Source: Fibrella aquatilis | GTDB taxonomy: Bacteria; Bacteroidota; Bacteroidia; Cytophagales; Spirosomataceae | Assembly (NCBI RefSeq): GCF_017353255.1 | Contig: NZ_JAFMYU010000022.1 | Location: 1 to 64,000, forward strand | Direction of reading: 5' to 3' | Length of the DNA stretch: 64,000 nt | Shown: piece after piece, positions 1 to 8,811 of the stretch | Position numbering within the stretch: position 1 is the first letter of the stretch | How the letters are laid out: every line of letters starts with the position of its first letter | The notes under the pieces: model-generated | What the model saw: only the letters and a program-made list of their open reading frames with translations | What the model was told of the DNA's origin: nothing | Database searches by the model: none | Made by a program: the position numbers and the translations under genes

Positions 1-25
1 TGGACCTTAGACTTTAAACGTTGAA
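1..25. repeat. Truncated intergenic inverted-repeat arm (TTAGAC/TTTAAACG word family)
   Basis: The first bases read as words TTAGAC, TTTAAACG and TTGAAC. The same vocabulary occurs in the hairpins at 27635-27709, 53518-53635 and 61143-61231. Only one arm is inside the window, so pairing cannot be shown. It abuts the stop codon of the following minus-strand gene, as the other members of this set do. Confidence 0.5.
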
Positions 26-259
26 CTAGTTCACGTCTCCCACCAACACCGCCGCTTCGTGTAGCAGTTCAGTGGCGCGGATTTCGTCGGTGAAGGCTTC
101 GATGGTGGCGTCTACTACGTCGAGGGCTACGGGTTGGGCGGGGGTTTGGCTATCGGCCATGAAGCCCGCCAACGCCCGACCCATATACAGCAAATGCAGC
201 GCCGACAGCAGGGTGGGTAGGCGTTGGCCGTGGCGAGTTTGTGGGTCTTCAGCGGACAT
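26..259 (-). CDS. Small hypothetical protein, 77 aa
   Basis: No family recognised. The 77-residue product has a polar N-terminus, a hydrophobic helix-like stretch at about residues 17-34 (LLSALHLLYMGRALAGF) and an acidic C-terminal half (TIEAFTDEIRATELL) that reads as amphipathic helices. There is no signal peptide. It is divergent from the gamma-glutamylcyclotransferase-like gene. The TAG stop is adjacent to a repeat arm, which is typical of true gene ends in this window. An opposite-strand frame overlaps it, so coding status rests mainly on context. Confidence 0.45.
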   Translation of the reverse strand: MSAEDPQTRHGQRLPTLLSALHLLYMGRALAGFMADSQTPAQPVALDVVDATIEAFTDEIRATELLHEAAVLVGDVN

Positions 260-354
260 AGCCTCTTTTTAAACCTATAATGTTTCAGAAACCTTATAGG
301 TTTCCTGCGTACAAACTGGCTACGGTAGCTGCGCTAGAATTAGTACATTGCCCT

Positions 355-732
355 ATGAATTTATTCGTCTACGGCACGCTACGCACCGCCATCAGCAACC
401 CCATGGCGCAATTGCTCCGGCAGCATGGCCAACTACTGGGGCACGGCTGGGTACTGGGGCGGCTGTTTAACCTGGGCTGGTACCCCGGCGCAACCTACGA
501 AGCCGGCAGCGCTTACCGCGTCTGGGGCGACGTGTTTCAACTCACCGACGAAACTATCCTGACCCAACTAGACGATTACGAGGGCATCAAACACCATCCC
601 GACGACGAATACGCCCGCCGTGAAGTGCCCGTTCACATGGCCGATGAGATCATGCCCTGCCAGATGTACGTTTTCCTGAAAGCCAACGGCCAGCAGACCC
701 TGATCGAATCGGGTAATTTTCTGGAGAAATGA
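355..732 (+). CDS. Gamma-glutamylcyclotransferase (AIG2/GGCT-like) family protein
   Basis: Cytoplasmic protein of 125 residues with the family signature FVYGTLR at residues 4-10. This loop forms the substrate pocket in GGCT/AIG2-like folds. The conserved acidic residue expected to act as catalytic base is seen as E76 in LDDYEGI. Family members cyclise gamma-glutamyl amines or dipeptides to 5-oxoproline, but the substrate here is unknown. I chose the ATG at 355 because the family begins a few residues before YGTL. An in-frame ATG at 280 would add 25 unrelated residues. The gene is followed directly by an inverted repeat and then tonB. Family assignment is good, exact reaction uncertain. Confidence 0.8.
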   Translation: MNLFVYGTLRTAISNPMAQLLRQHGQLLGHGWVLGRLFNLGWYPGATYEAGSAYRVWGDVFQLTDETILTQLDDYEGIKHHPDDEYARREVPVHMADEIMPCQMYVFLKANGQQTLIESGNFLEK

Positions 733-836
733 GGGGAGCAGGGAGCTAAGAGCAGAGAGGCGCGAGTAGAGAGTTAAGAGGCAAGAAAGTGCCTGCGCCA
801 GCCGCTCTCGCCTCTCTGCTCCCTGCTCTTAGCTCG
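733..836. repeat. Intergenic imperfect inverted repeat (AGCAGGGAGC word family)
   Basis: Left words GAGCAGGGAGC, TAAGAGCAGAGAGG and CGCGAG face the right arm CTCGCCTCTCTGCTCC, CTGCTCTTAGCTC. The order of words is partly shuffled, so the pairing is imperfect. The centre holds GCCTGCGCCAGC, a G/C-rich motif related to the loops at 31790 and 53570. It fills most of the gap between the GGCT-like gene and tonB and starts right after the stop codon. Confidence 0.7.
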
Positions 837-889
837 TATGCATTTGCGCGCCCGGCTGCATCTACACGGAAACAAACTTCTGTGTACTC

Positions 890-1684
890 ATGGCTAATTT
901 CGACGACCTTATTTTTGAACACCGCAACAAAGCCTACGGGGCCTATGACTTGCGGAAAACATACCGCTCCACGCTGGGCCGCGCCCTGGTGCTGGGTAGC
1001 GTGCTGTTTTTGGGTGTCCTCCAAATTCCCTCCCTCTACGCCCTGGTGAAGCCCGACCAAGCGGCGTTTATGGATGAAATCACGTTGGCGGACGTCAAGA
1101 TGGAAACCCCGCCCGAAGAAAAAATAGTGGTGCCGCCTAAAGAAGAAATAGCCCCCACGGTGACTATGGTAAAGAATCTGCCGCCCGAAGTGGTAACCGA
1201 AGCCCCCGACGATGTACTCCCACCCACGATAGAGGAACTGAAAGTGGCCACCTCCGGCCCCGTCACGCAGGAAGGCGACACCGACATCGAAGTCATCGCC
1301 CCACCCGAATCGGCGGCCCCCACGGCGGTCGAGAAGGCCATTGAGAAGCCTGAGGTGCGCGACGACTCGCCCTTCACGGTTGTCGAACAGCAACCCGAAT
1401 TTCCGGGGGGCATTTCGGCGCTGGCGGCGTATCTGCAAAAGAACCTGCGTTATCCCAGCAGTGCCAGCAGCGCGGGGGTATCAGGCAAAGTGTACCTCAA
1501 CTTCATTGTCAACTCAGACGGGAGCCTGGTCGACGTGGAGGTAGTGAAAGGCATTGGCTTTGGCTGCGACGATGAGGCCCTGCGGGTGGTGAAAGCCATG
1601 CCCCGCTGGAAAGCCGGGCGGCAGTCGGGCCGGGCGGTGCGCGTGAAATTTACCCTGCCCGTGGTTTTTCAACTGGATCAGTAG
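890..1684 (+). CDS. tonB: Energy transducer TonB
   Basis: 264 residues with TonB architecture: a short cytoplasmic N-terminus (FEHRNKAYGAYDLR, typical of Bacteroidota TonB), one membrane helix at about residues 31-53, and a long Pro/Glu-rich periplasmic spacer at about 60-165 (repeated PPEE, PPKEE, PPEV). The C-terminal TonB domain at about 168-264 has PEFPGG, LRYP and GKVYLNFIVNSDG. It couples the ExbB/ExbD proton-motive-force motor to TonB-dependent outer-membrane receptors. No exbB or exbD is adjacent, so it is an orphan copy. The ATG at 890 puts the conserved NKAYGAYDLR near the N-terminus as expected. Confidence 0.9.
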   Translation: MANFDDLIFEHRNKAYGAYDLRKTYRSTLGRALVLGSVLFLGVLQIPSLYALVKPDQAAFMDEITLADVKMETPPEEKIVVPPKEEIAPTVTMVKNLPPEVVTEAPDDVLPPTIEELKVATSGPVTQEGDTDIEVIAPPESAAPTAVEKAIEKPEVRDDSPFTVVEQQPEFPGGISALAAYLQKNLRYPSSASSAGVSGKVYLNFIVNSDGSLVDVEVVKGIGFGCDDEALRVVKAMPRWKAGRQSGRAVRVKFTLPVVFQLDQ

Positions 1685-1766
1685 CGTTGTAAAATTTTGT
1701 TACCAGCGTGACCGATACAGTAAGGCTAGTCATCATATATGATAATGACTACCTACTGGGATTTCG

Positions 1767-3062
1767 ATGAGAAACGTTTGTTGGCTGGTCCCATTGCTGT
1801 TGACCACATTGGGCGGCTGTGGTGGGTCGAATGGGCAAAAACCGACCGACACGGCCCCCACGGCCCCTACTGCCATTCGGTTCAACGGGCAGTCGTATGA
1901 GTTATACTGGCACGGCAAACCTTACTATATCAAAGGGGCGGGTGGGGTAAGCCACCTGGCCCAACTAAAAGCCTGCGGTGGCAATTCGGTGCGGGTTTGG
2001 GACGACATCGACGCCGGGCGAATCCTGGACGAAGCACAGCAACTGGGTCTGACGGTTATGTTGGGCCTGTGGGTGGAGCGCGAAATGGAAGGCTTTGATT
2101 ATGACAATCAGCCCGCCGTGGAGCGGCAATACCAGCGCATTCGGAAAACAGTACTCAAATACCGTCACCATCCGGCTCTGCTGATGTGGTGCGTGGGCAA
2201 CGAGTGGGCGCAGGAGGCTGATAATTTCAAGGTATACGACGAAGTAAACCGCCTCTCGACCATGGTTCATTCACTGGATAATAACCACCCGGTTAGCACC
2301 GCCATCTCGTCAGACAGCGAGCGGGCGGTGCGGCTGGTGAGTCAGCGGTGTCCCAACATCGACATCCTGTCGGTCAACTCCTACGCCCTTACGGCCCAGC
2401 TGACGCAGTTTTTGGACAAAGGCGGCTGGAAAAAGCCGTACCTGATCTCGGAATATGGTGCTCCCGGCTACTGGGAAACGACTCTGGCACCCTGGGGCGC
2501 GCCCGACGAGCCTACCAGCGAACAAAAGGCCAAATCGGTGCGTAATTTCTACCACGCCTACGTCGGTTCGTACCCTCCCAACTGCCTGGGCGCATACCTG
2601 TTCTATTGGGGTACCAAGCAGGAAGAAACCCATACTTGGTTCAGCGTTTTCGATGACGAAGGTCGCGAATCGCCGCTGGTAGGGGTGATGCAGGAGCTTT
2701 GGTCGCGGAAAAAACCAGCCAACCTGGCGCCGGTCGTCACGAATTTGCTCATCGACGGAAAGGCCATTGCCCACCAGTCGTTTGCCACGCTGCCGCCCCT
2801 GCACCGGGCTGAGTTCGTTGTCAGCGATCCCGAACTTGATTCGCTGTCGTATTACTGGGAAATAAAGCCGCGTGCGCAGTCCGGCACTGACTATGTGGGG
2901 GTTCCCCGCCCACCCATCGACGGCCTGCTCGACCGTACCGACTCGCCCACGGTGCAGTTTCGCCTGCCCAGCAAACCGGGTGCGTACCGCCTGTTCGCCA
3001 ACGCTTACGACGGCCATCACCACGTAGCCACGGCCAATTTTTCGTTTGAAGTAAAGAAGTAA
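1767..3062 (+). CDS. Lipoprotein glycoside hydrolase with GH2-type TIM barrel
   Basis: 431 residues. The signal peptide ends in a lipobox (LGGC, Cys18), so the protein is probably surface- or periplasm-anchored. Residues 40-310 resemble a GH2-type TIM barrel: GNSVRVWDD at 72-80, the acid/base motif CVGNEWA (E146) and the nucleophile motif LISEYGAP (E229). The C-terminal 110 residues look like an Ig/cadherin-like beta-sandwich ending in FEVKK. The substrate is probably a beta-linked glycan (inferred). It converges with the GT2 synthase 13 bases away, which suggests synthesis and trimming of the same polymer. The exact GH family could be GH2 or a related clan GH-A family. Confidence 0.75.
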   Translation: MRNVCWLVPLLLTTLGGCGGSNGQKPTDTAPTAPTAIRFNGQSYELYWHGKPYYIKGAGGVSHLAQLKACGGNSVRVWDDIDAGRILDEAQQLGLTVMLGLWVEREMEGFDYDNQPAVERQYQRIRKTVLKYRHHPALLMWCVGNEWAQEADNFKVYDEVNRLSTMVHSLDNNHPVSTAISSDSERAVRLVSQRCPNIDILSVNSYALTAQLTQFLDKGGWKKPYLISEYGAPGYWETTLAPWGAPDEPTSEQKAKSVRNFYHAYVGSYPPNCLGAYLFYWGTKQEETHTWFSVFDDEGRESPLVGVMQELWSRKKPANLAPVVTNLLIDGKAIAHQSFATLPPLHRAEFVVSDPELDSLSYYWEIKPRAQSGTDYVGVPRPPIDGLLDRTDSPTVQFRLPSKPGAYRLFANAYDGHHHVATANFSFEVKK

Positions 3063-3075
3063 AGCGAGGGTCCGT

Positions 3076-5622
3076 CTACTCTGCTGCCGTCATCATGGCC
3101 GCATGATGGCGGTCAAATGCGGCTCGTTGGCCGAAGACAACACCGCGAATTTCGGGGTACCGCTCCCGCATCAGGTCAATGGCCTCGGTGGTCCAGCGTT
3201 GCGCCGTAGGGGCATCTGTTGCCGACATAAGCTGCGTAATCAGGATCGGCTTCTGGCGAATACTGTAGTCGGGATGGGTACGGACGGTGGTATGAAGTGG
3301 CTGAAACAGGGCCGCAAATGAATGGCTTTTCCAATCGGCATCAACCACCGGGTTATCTACAACGTCGAAACCCAGCCAGTCTACAACCGAGTCGCCGGGG
3401 TAGTGCGCTACCAACGTGGCGGGCCGGGTGGGGCACCAGACCCAGATGATATTGGTGGCCTGCTGCTGACGGCAAAACGACACGACATACTGCCATGTTT
3501 TGTCGAAAAGGGCCAGATCACGGCCGTCAGTTAGCCCCCAAGGTCGCGCCGGATCGTCGAAGTGGGGCATAAAACTCACCAGTAGCGGACTGGCATACTC
3601 TTTTGCCGACTGGGCAAATTCGGTGAGTGCCTCGTCGCGTTCGCCGCGCAGGATGCTCCGCAGAAAGGCCCGCGTGGCCCCGGTCGAGTCGGCACCCAGC
3701 CCGGTTGGTTCAATAAATAAAAGCGGGAATTTGGTAGCCGACGGTCCACTTTTCCGACCCGGAATGGGCGACCCGGCCTCGGCGGGCCAGGCCAGGTGGA
3801 AGGGTACCACCAGGGTGTCGGCCCGGCGGCTGGCGGGTGAACTGCCGTCAGGCAGGTAGCCAAGGTAGAACGGTTGCGTGGTGGCAAAGCGAAGGTGCCT
3901 GGGCAGGTGGTCGGTGCGCTTGTTGTAAGTAAACAGGCCCATGCCCACGGTGAGCACCAGCACTCCGGCAAAGAGCGGCAACGCCCACCGCCGCAGCCAA
4001 TAGTAAATGCTGTACCGAAACCGCCACGCCACCAGCCGCATCGACCAGAAAAAATCGGGTCGCCAGGCACCAATCCGGCCTATAAACCGACCAATGGCAA
4101 GCAGCGCAACCTCCTGGCCAATGACAACGTTAATGCTCATAATCAGCACGTTAACCAAGCCAAACCCAATCATGAGCTGCGAGTAGACGTTGTTAAGCGT
4201 AAACCGGCCGTACCAGTACAAACTAAAGCCGATGGCCCCCAGCGTGAGCAAAATCATGAGCAGGTTTGGCAAAACAAGCACCAGGTTGTTGCGGGGTTTG
4301 TCGTCTTTCGGCGTCGGGATGTAAGGCACTTTCACCCGGAAAATGGTGTAGACCAGGCCCAGCAAATATACCCACCATGTGCCACTGGCCAGCACCCCAC
4401 CCACCAGGTGGAAGCCCGCTTCGTGCCGTTCCACCAGCCACCGCTGCGCATATTGCCGCACCAGAAACGCCGTTAGGAAAATGGGCATGTAGGCCGTGGC
4501 AAACACTAGCAGGTCGAGTTGCAGGGGCAGCCGCATCAAGACCAGCGAGAGAATAGGAATCAGAATATCAATCAGTTGCACAGTGCCCAGCAGGTAGTAG
4601 AGCGGCAAGGTACCGTAGTGCAGTTTTTGTCGCCACGTCAGCCCACCAAACACGCGGGGGTAGGTGGTCACGAGCAATTCAAACGTGCCCCGCGCCCACT
4701 TCAGCTGCTGCTTGTAATAGGCTGATAACGTGGCCGGTACCAACCCATACGATAGCGGCAGCGGCACGTAGGCCGAGGTCCACCCCCTGGCATGGAGCCG
4801 CATGGCCGTGTGCATATCTTCCGACAACCCGTTGGCGTGGCCGCCAATGCTGTCCAGGGCTTCGCGCCGGAACGTGCAGTTGGCACCGATAGCCTGGGCG
4901 GTGCCGTATTGGCCCATGCAGGTCATCATGGGGCCGTAGAAACTGTAGGTCTGCTCGGTGGCACCAAAGGCTACTACGCTCTCTTTACGGTTGTAATAAG
5001 CCTGCGCACACTGCACAAAGCCCACTTTCGGGTTTTCAAAGTAGGGCAGTACGTGGTCCAGAAAATCGGGTACGGGTACGTGGTCGGGGTCGATGACGAG
5101 GCAGATCTCGCCAGTGGCCTGTTGCAGGGCGTTGTTGATGTTGCCCGCTTTGGCGTCGGTTTTGTCGGTGCGGGTCACGTGCCGCACACCCATGTCGGCG
5201 CACACCTGCCGCAGGTAGGGATCGTCGGCTTCGTCGCAGAGGTAGGTAGTGTGGGGGTAGGTGATGGCCTGTATGGCGCGTAACGTATTGACAACCATGT
5301 CATACGGTTCGCCGGGGCAGTAGGTCGTCAGCACGTCTACGGTCCAGTCGCGGGTAACGGCGGGCCGAACGGGGGGCTTCACCTGCCAATAGTGGTACCA
5401 TTCATGAAGCAACCGGAGCGACTTAAACAGCACCGAGATGGTGAGCAGGGCAAATAGCCAGGAGTACCCCCGGTTCTGCGGCTGGAAATACACCCACAGA
5501 AACACCGACATAAACAACAACCCCATGACAATCAGTACCCTTACGGGCCACTGGTCACGGGGTTTCGATGAAAAGTTGTACGCCTCGTTAGGCGAGGATT
5601 CAGTAAACGAGGGCCATTTCAT
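3076..5622 (-). CDS. Cellulose-synthase-like GT2 fused to a degenerate GH26-like domain
   Basis: 848 residues. Two N-terminal membrane helices (about 28-68) precede a processive GT2 domain: D178-P-D180, LSED at 266-269 and the acceptor motif QQLKWARG at 305-312. About six more membrane helices follow to residue 565. The C-terminal region (about 575-848) resembles a GH26 barrel: IIWVWCP at 725-731 and YPGDSVVDWLGFD at 741-753. Both catalytic glutamates look lost. Where GH26 has H-E the sequence reads HFDD (F688), and where it has an (I/L)TE nucleophile it reads ITQLMS (Q797). The protein probably polymerises and exports a beta-glycan; the outer domain may bind rather than cleave it (inferred). 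No PilZ domain or bcs genes are nearby. Confidence 0.8.
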   Translation of the reverse strand: MKWPSFTESSPNEAYNFSSKPRDQWPVRVLIVMGLLFMSVFLWVYFQPQNRGYSWLFALLTISVLFKSLRLLHEWYHYWQVKPPVRPAVTRDWTVDVLTTYCPGEPYDMVVNTLRAIQAITYPHTTYLCDEADDPYLRQVCADMGVRHVTRTDKTDAKAGNINNALQQATGEICLVIDPDHVPVPDFLDHVLPYFENPKVGFVQCAQAYYNRKESVVAFGATEQTYSFYGPMMTCMGQYGTAQAIGANCTFRREALDSIGGHANGLSEDMHTAMRLHARGWTSAYVPLPLSYGLVPATLSAYYKQQLKWARGTFELLVTTYPRVFGGLTWRQKLHYGTLPLYYLLGTVQLIDILIPILSLVLMRLPLQLDLLVFATAYMPIFLTAFLVRQYAQRWLVERHEAGFHLVGGVLASGTWWVYLLGLVYTIFRVKVPYIPTPKDDKPRNNLVLVLPNLLMILLTLGAIGFSLYWYGRFTLNNVYSQLMIGFGLVNVLIMSINVVIGQEVALLAIGRFIGRIGAWRPDFFWSMRLVAWRFRYSIYYWLRRWALPLFAGVLVLTVGMGLFTYNKRTDHLPRHLRFATTQPFYLGYLPDGSSPASRRADTLVVPFHLAWPAEAGSPIPGRKSGPSATKFPLLFIEPTGLGADSTGATRAFLRSILRGERDEALTEFAQSAKEYASPLLVSFMPHFDDPARPWGLTDGRDLALFDKTWQYVVSFCRQQQATNIIWVWCPTRPATLVAHYPGDSVVDWLGFDVVDNPVVDADWKSHSFAALFQPLHTTVRTHPDYSIRQKPILITQLMSATDAPTAQRWTTEAIDLMRERYPEIRGVVFGQRAAFDRHHAAMMTAAE

Positions 5623-5801
5623 GGATAGACTAAAAAGGTGAGGCTGCCTTTTTTAGACTTTAGAAACCTCGAACGGTCAACACGATTAGGCGAAATGTTT
5701 AATAGCGATAAAACGTGTGGCCAGCTACAATAGCGGCAATAGATACAAGCAAGCTAAGTCTGCCAAACTAGACGTTAAAACTCGACAGGCTACAAACTGA
5801 G
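5623..5801. other. Intergenic region with possible decayed repeat fragments
   Basis: No gene seen in this 179-base gap. The words TTTTAGACTTTAGAAACC near 5650 and TAGACGTTAAAACTCG near 5769 resemble arms of the TTTAACGTCTAA hairpin family found at 27635, 53518 and 61143. They do not form a convincing stem here. They could be a decayed copy or chance. Confidence 0.35.
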
Positions 5802-6350
5802 CTAAATTTTAATATCAAAGCGGCCATCGGTAATGCGGATTGTATCGCAGCCAGGCTGAACTAATGTGAATGAAAAGCGACCAGATACCACAGAATCATA
5901 TCGTGTCAGGATTATTTTTCCGTCGATAACCTGTTTTCCAGGTTGACCGCTATAGTAGTAAAAATCCCAGCATTTTTTAGGTAGACTTTCATCTCGGTAA
6001 TGTACGTCCGAAGTTGAATCAACGCCTATTCGATATGAACCAACAGTGGTTATACCAGATTTGAAAAACAAAATATGCTTTTCGCCCTGATTAATTTGTG
6101 CATACACAGAGAGGTTAGTGGTTTTACCATCAGGATTAAGTCCCAGTTCTACTTCCAGATTTTTGGGTTTTCCGAAGCCCACAGCTGGAACATGTCCGCC
6201 TGGTAACCATACCTTTCCATTGACCAAACAGCCAAAAGTATCTTTTCCTGTCGTTGTTTCAGAGGGAAGTTCTGGCGGAACTTCATGGTGGCAGCCCAAA
6301 AGCTGACAACCAATAGTTAGCCAGATAACGAGAAATACAGACCTGTTCAT
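5802..6350 (-). CDS. Hypothetical lipoprotein (DUF6252-like)
   Basis: 182 residues. A lipoprotein signal ends at LLGC (Cys20). The mature part begins with TFGCLVNGKVWLPGG, a pattern I associate with the Bacteroidota DUF6252/DUF5025-like lipoproteins of unknown function, and ends with RITDGRFDIKI. It is predicted to be an all-beta sandwich anchored outside the inner membrane. Base composition is visibly more A/T-rich than the flanking genes, which may point to acquisition by transfer. It stands alone on the minus strand between the GT2 gene and a GNAT gene. The function is unknown. Confidence 0.6.
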   Translation of the reverse strand: MNRSVFLVIWLTIGCQLLGCHHEVPPELPSETTTGKDTFGCLVNGKVWLPGGHVPAVGFGKPKNLEVELGLNPDGKTTNLSVYAQINQGEKHILFFKSGITTVGSYRIGVDSTSDVHYRDESLPKKCWDFYYYSGQPGKQVIDGKIILTRYDSVVSGRFSFTLVQPGCDTIRITDGRFDIKI

Positions 6351-6491
6351 AACATGAGTTTTATTACAGGACCTTTACGGTGCTAAGAAGGTTGGAATAG
6401 CTATATCTTATTATTGGTAAAACTCGTTTACCGTCAGCTTAAATTGGTTGTTTTGAAGTGTTCAGCTATACTTTATCTGACAAGAATTTTG

Positions 6492-7013
6492 TTAAAACCT
6501 CATCGCATAATACTGGCAACGGAAATCCTGTCCAAATTCGTGAATTTGTTTCTGGTAAAGTGGTGTAAAGCCGTTGCGTTCATAAAAGCGCATCAGGGCG
6601 GGGCGGGTGGCATCGGTCTCCAGTTGAATCTCGTGGATGCCCCGCTCCAGGCATGTTTCTTTACAGAAATCGAGTATGGGCTGGAATAGATTCTGGCCCG
6701 CAAAAGACCGACGTATGGCCAATTTATGAATAATGCCTGCGGTATTGGCTGGTAAGTCGGGGTAATAGATCGGGGATTCCCATTGCAAAATAAACGCCCC
6801 CGCCGGTTCGGGGCTTCGGGATGTCGAACCGGCATCGTCCTGGTGGGCGTACATGACGTAGCAGTTGTGGCGGGTGTAGCGGTCAAAGAGGTTGTCGGCC
6901 GTCAGTGTGCCTGGTTCCCACAGCACTTGCCCGCCATCGACAAGCCATTGCGCCACTTCCCGTACGATGTGCAGGAACACCTCAGGCTGGTCATTTCGGA
7001 AGGTATAAGTCAT
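6492..7013 (-). CDS. GNAT-family N-acetyltransferase
   Basis: 173 residues of cytoplasmic GNAT fold. The core strand-loop-helix is HKLAIRRSFAGQNLFQPIL at about residues 94-112. The acetyl-CoA pyrophosphate loop (usually R/Q-x-x-G-x-G/A) is read as RSFAGQ. Motif B follows as LMRFYERNGF at about 143-152. The acceptor cannot be predicted. It begins just downstream of the M28 peptidase stop on the same strand (9-base gap), so the two may be co-transcribed. The overlapping plus-strand frame is a shadow. Confidence 0.8.
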   Translation of the reverse strand: MTYTFRNDQPEVFLHIVREVAQWLVDGGQVLWEPGTLTADNLFDRYTRHNCYVMYAHQDDAGSTSRSPEPAGAFILQWESPIYYPDLPANTAGIIHKLAIRRSFAGQNLFQPILDFCKETCLERGIHEIQLETDATRPALMRFYERNGFTPLYQKQIHEFGQDFRCQYYAMRF

Positions 7014-7022
7014 TGTTGCTCA

Positions 7023-8732
7023 TCAACGGCCCTTGGTCAGTGGGCCGAACTTGGTACCGAAGAAATCATTGGCGTTCCAGACGGGGCGGGTGTCGGCCTG
7101 GGCGGTGAGGTAGCCAATCAGGAATTGAAGTTGTACGTGTCGGGCTGCCGCGTTCCAGTCGAAGGGCTGATTCATATCGTCCTGCGGGGTGTGGTAGGTG
7201 GTGGCCCGCCAGTCGAGGTTGAGTTTGGTGCCGTCGCGGTCGTCGCCGGTGGTCGAGCCGCTTTTGATATAAATGGCCGGAATGCCCTGCCGCACGAAAC
7301 TGAAATGGTCGGACCGCATAAACACGGACTGTTCAGGAATGGGGTCTTTAGCTATTTGTACGCCCACAAACTGCGCCGCCGCTTCCACGGCCCCCTTCAT
7401 GCTCGAATGCTCGGAGCCGTAAGGCACAATATCGAGCAGGGGGTGGAAGAAAAACGGCATGTCGAGACACAAATTCGCCACGATGCTGGCCCTGGGCACG
7501 GTGGGGTTGGAGGCGAAATAGTCCGAGCCAAGCAGACCCATTTCTTCGCCCGTGACGGCCACAAACAAAATAGACCGGCGCGGGGCTTTGGGCAGCGACG
7601 CCAGCAGCCGGGCCGTTTCCAGGTTGATGGCCACCCCCGATGCGTTGTCGTGCGCCCCGTTGTTGATCGAATCGGGTTTGGCGGCGTCGGGGCGTCGGTC
7701 GGGCGTAATGCCGAGGTGGTCAAGGTGCGAGACGTAGACCACGTATTCGTCTTTCAGTTTCGGGTCCGAGCCGGGCAGCAGGCCCACAATGTTTTCGCCA
7801 ATAAGTCCGTCTGTCAGCTCTGTTTGTGTTTTGGCGCGAAACGACACCATCAGCGGGAAAGCCTGCGCCTGCCCTAGATTGGCCGCTTTTCGGGCTTCAT
7901 CAAACGATTTCGGAGCGCTATCGAACAGCAGCCGGGCGGTTGAATCACCGAGCGAGGCCAGTACCGCCAGTTGCGGAAACGTGCGTTGCACCTGCCCCCT
8001 GGCGTCAGTCCAGCGGTAGGTAGCCTGTCGGTTGCGCGGCGCGTTCGATTCGATCCTGGCGCGAACGTCGGTTGGCAGGCTGAACGTGATCATACCCACT
8101 GCCCCGCGTGCCGCCGCTACTTCGGCCTTCGCCGACCCTGAGTAGGCGCGTTGGTTAGACGGAAACGTAGCTGGTGCGCCGTTGAAACACGCCACGATCT
8201 TGCCCTGCACGTCAATTTTGGCGTAATCGTCGTAGCCCAGTTCGGGAGCCGACACGCCGAAGCCCACAAACACCACCGGGGCCGTTACCTCGCTAATGGG
8301 CCTGCCGAAGTTGGGACTAAGAAAGAAGTTTTTGCCATACGTCAACGCCTTTGCCTGTCCGTTGCGGATCATCACCAGCGAGCTAACTTCTTCGCGCACC
8401 TGTGCTTTCCGCAACGGCACCGCCTGCCGGAAGGTGCCGGTGGGGCTACCGGGCGTGGCTACACCGGGCTTAAACCCCAGCGTCTGAAACTGTTTTTCCA
8501 CGTACTGCGCGGCCAGTTCGTAGCCCGGAGTGCCGGGTTTCCGGCCCGCCAGTTTATCGTCGGCCAGGTAGCGCATGTGGGCTTCGATAGCCTTGGGCCG
8601 CACGTTTTTGGCCACTTTCTGCGCCTCGGTCGGAATGGGTGACCTGGCTTGACCGGGTTGGGCAACAACAACTTGTTGAGCTAATTGTAAAATGCTGATT
8701 ATCAGAAATGTAGTCGTAGATCTGGCGCACAT
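7023..8732 (-). CDS. Secreted M28-family zinc aminopeptidase with PA domain
   Basis: 569 residues. The signal peptide ends near VVVAQ (about residue 25). A PA-like insert covers about 115-300. The M28 catalytic part carries the di-zinc signature: H336-L-D338 in VSHLDHLG, D362 in AHDNASG, the catalytic base in TGEEMG (E396-E397), and a late zinc histidine in MRSDHFSF. All expected metal and catalytic residues are present, so it should be active. It most likely removes N-terminal amino acids from peptides in the periplasm or outside the cell. It leads a two-gene minus-strand unit with the GNAT gene. Confidence 0.9.
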   Translation of the reverse strand: MCARSTTTFLIISILQLAQQVVVAQPGQARSPIPTEAQKVAKNVRPKAIEAHMRYLADDKLAGRKPGTPGYELAAQYVEKQFQTLGFKPGVATPGSPTGTFRQAVPLRKAQVREEVSSLVMIRNGQAKALTYGKNFFLSPNFGRPISEVTAPVVFVGFGVSAPELGYDDYAKIDVQGKIVACFNGAPATFPSNQRAYSGSAKAEVAAARGAVGMITFSLPTDVRARIESNAPRNRQATYRWTDARGQVQRTFPQLAVLASLGDSTARLLFDSAPKSFDEARKAANLGQAQAFPLMVSFRAKTQTELTDGLIGENIVGLLPGSDPKLKDEYVVYVSHLDHLGITPDRRPDAAKPDSINNGAHDNASGVAINLETARLLASLPKAPRRSILFVAVTGEEMGLLGSDYFASNPTVPRASIVANLCLDMPFFFHPLLDIVPYGSEHSSMKGAVEAAAQFVGVQIAKDPIPEQSVFMRSDHFSFVRQGIPAIYIKSGSTTGDDRDGTKLNLDWRATTYHTPQDDMNQPFDWNAAARHVQLQFLIGYLTAQADTRPVWNANDFFGTKFGPLTKGR

Positions 8733-8811
8733 GTGAGGCTATAATTACGCGGTTTGACTAGACGGTTGGATGACGAAGTAAGTTAGCGAAAACGCGTGAT
8801 ACTGCCTTTAC

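Noticed and set aside
6783-7877. Open frame of 364 codons on the plus strand across the GNAT and peptidase genes.
   Set aside because: It spans two real minus-strand genes with intact motifs and shows no domain of its own.
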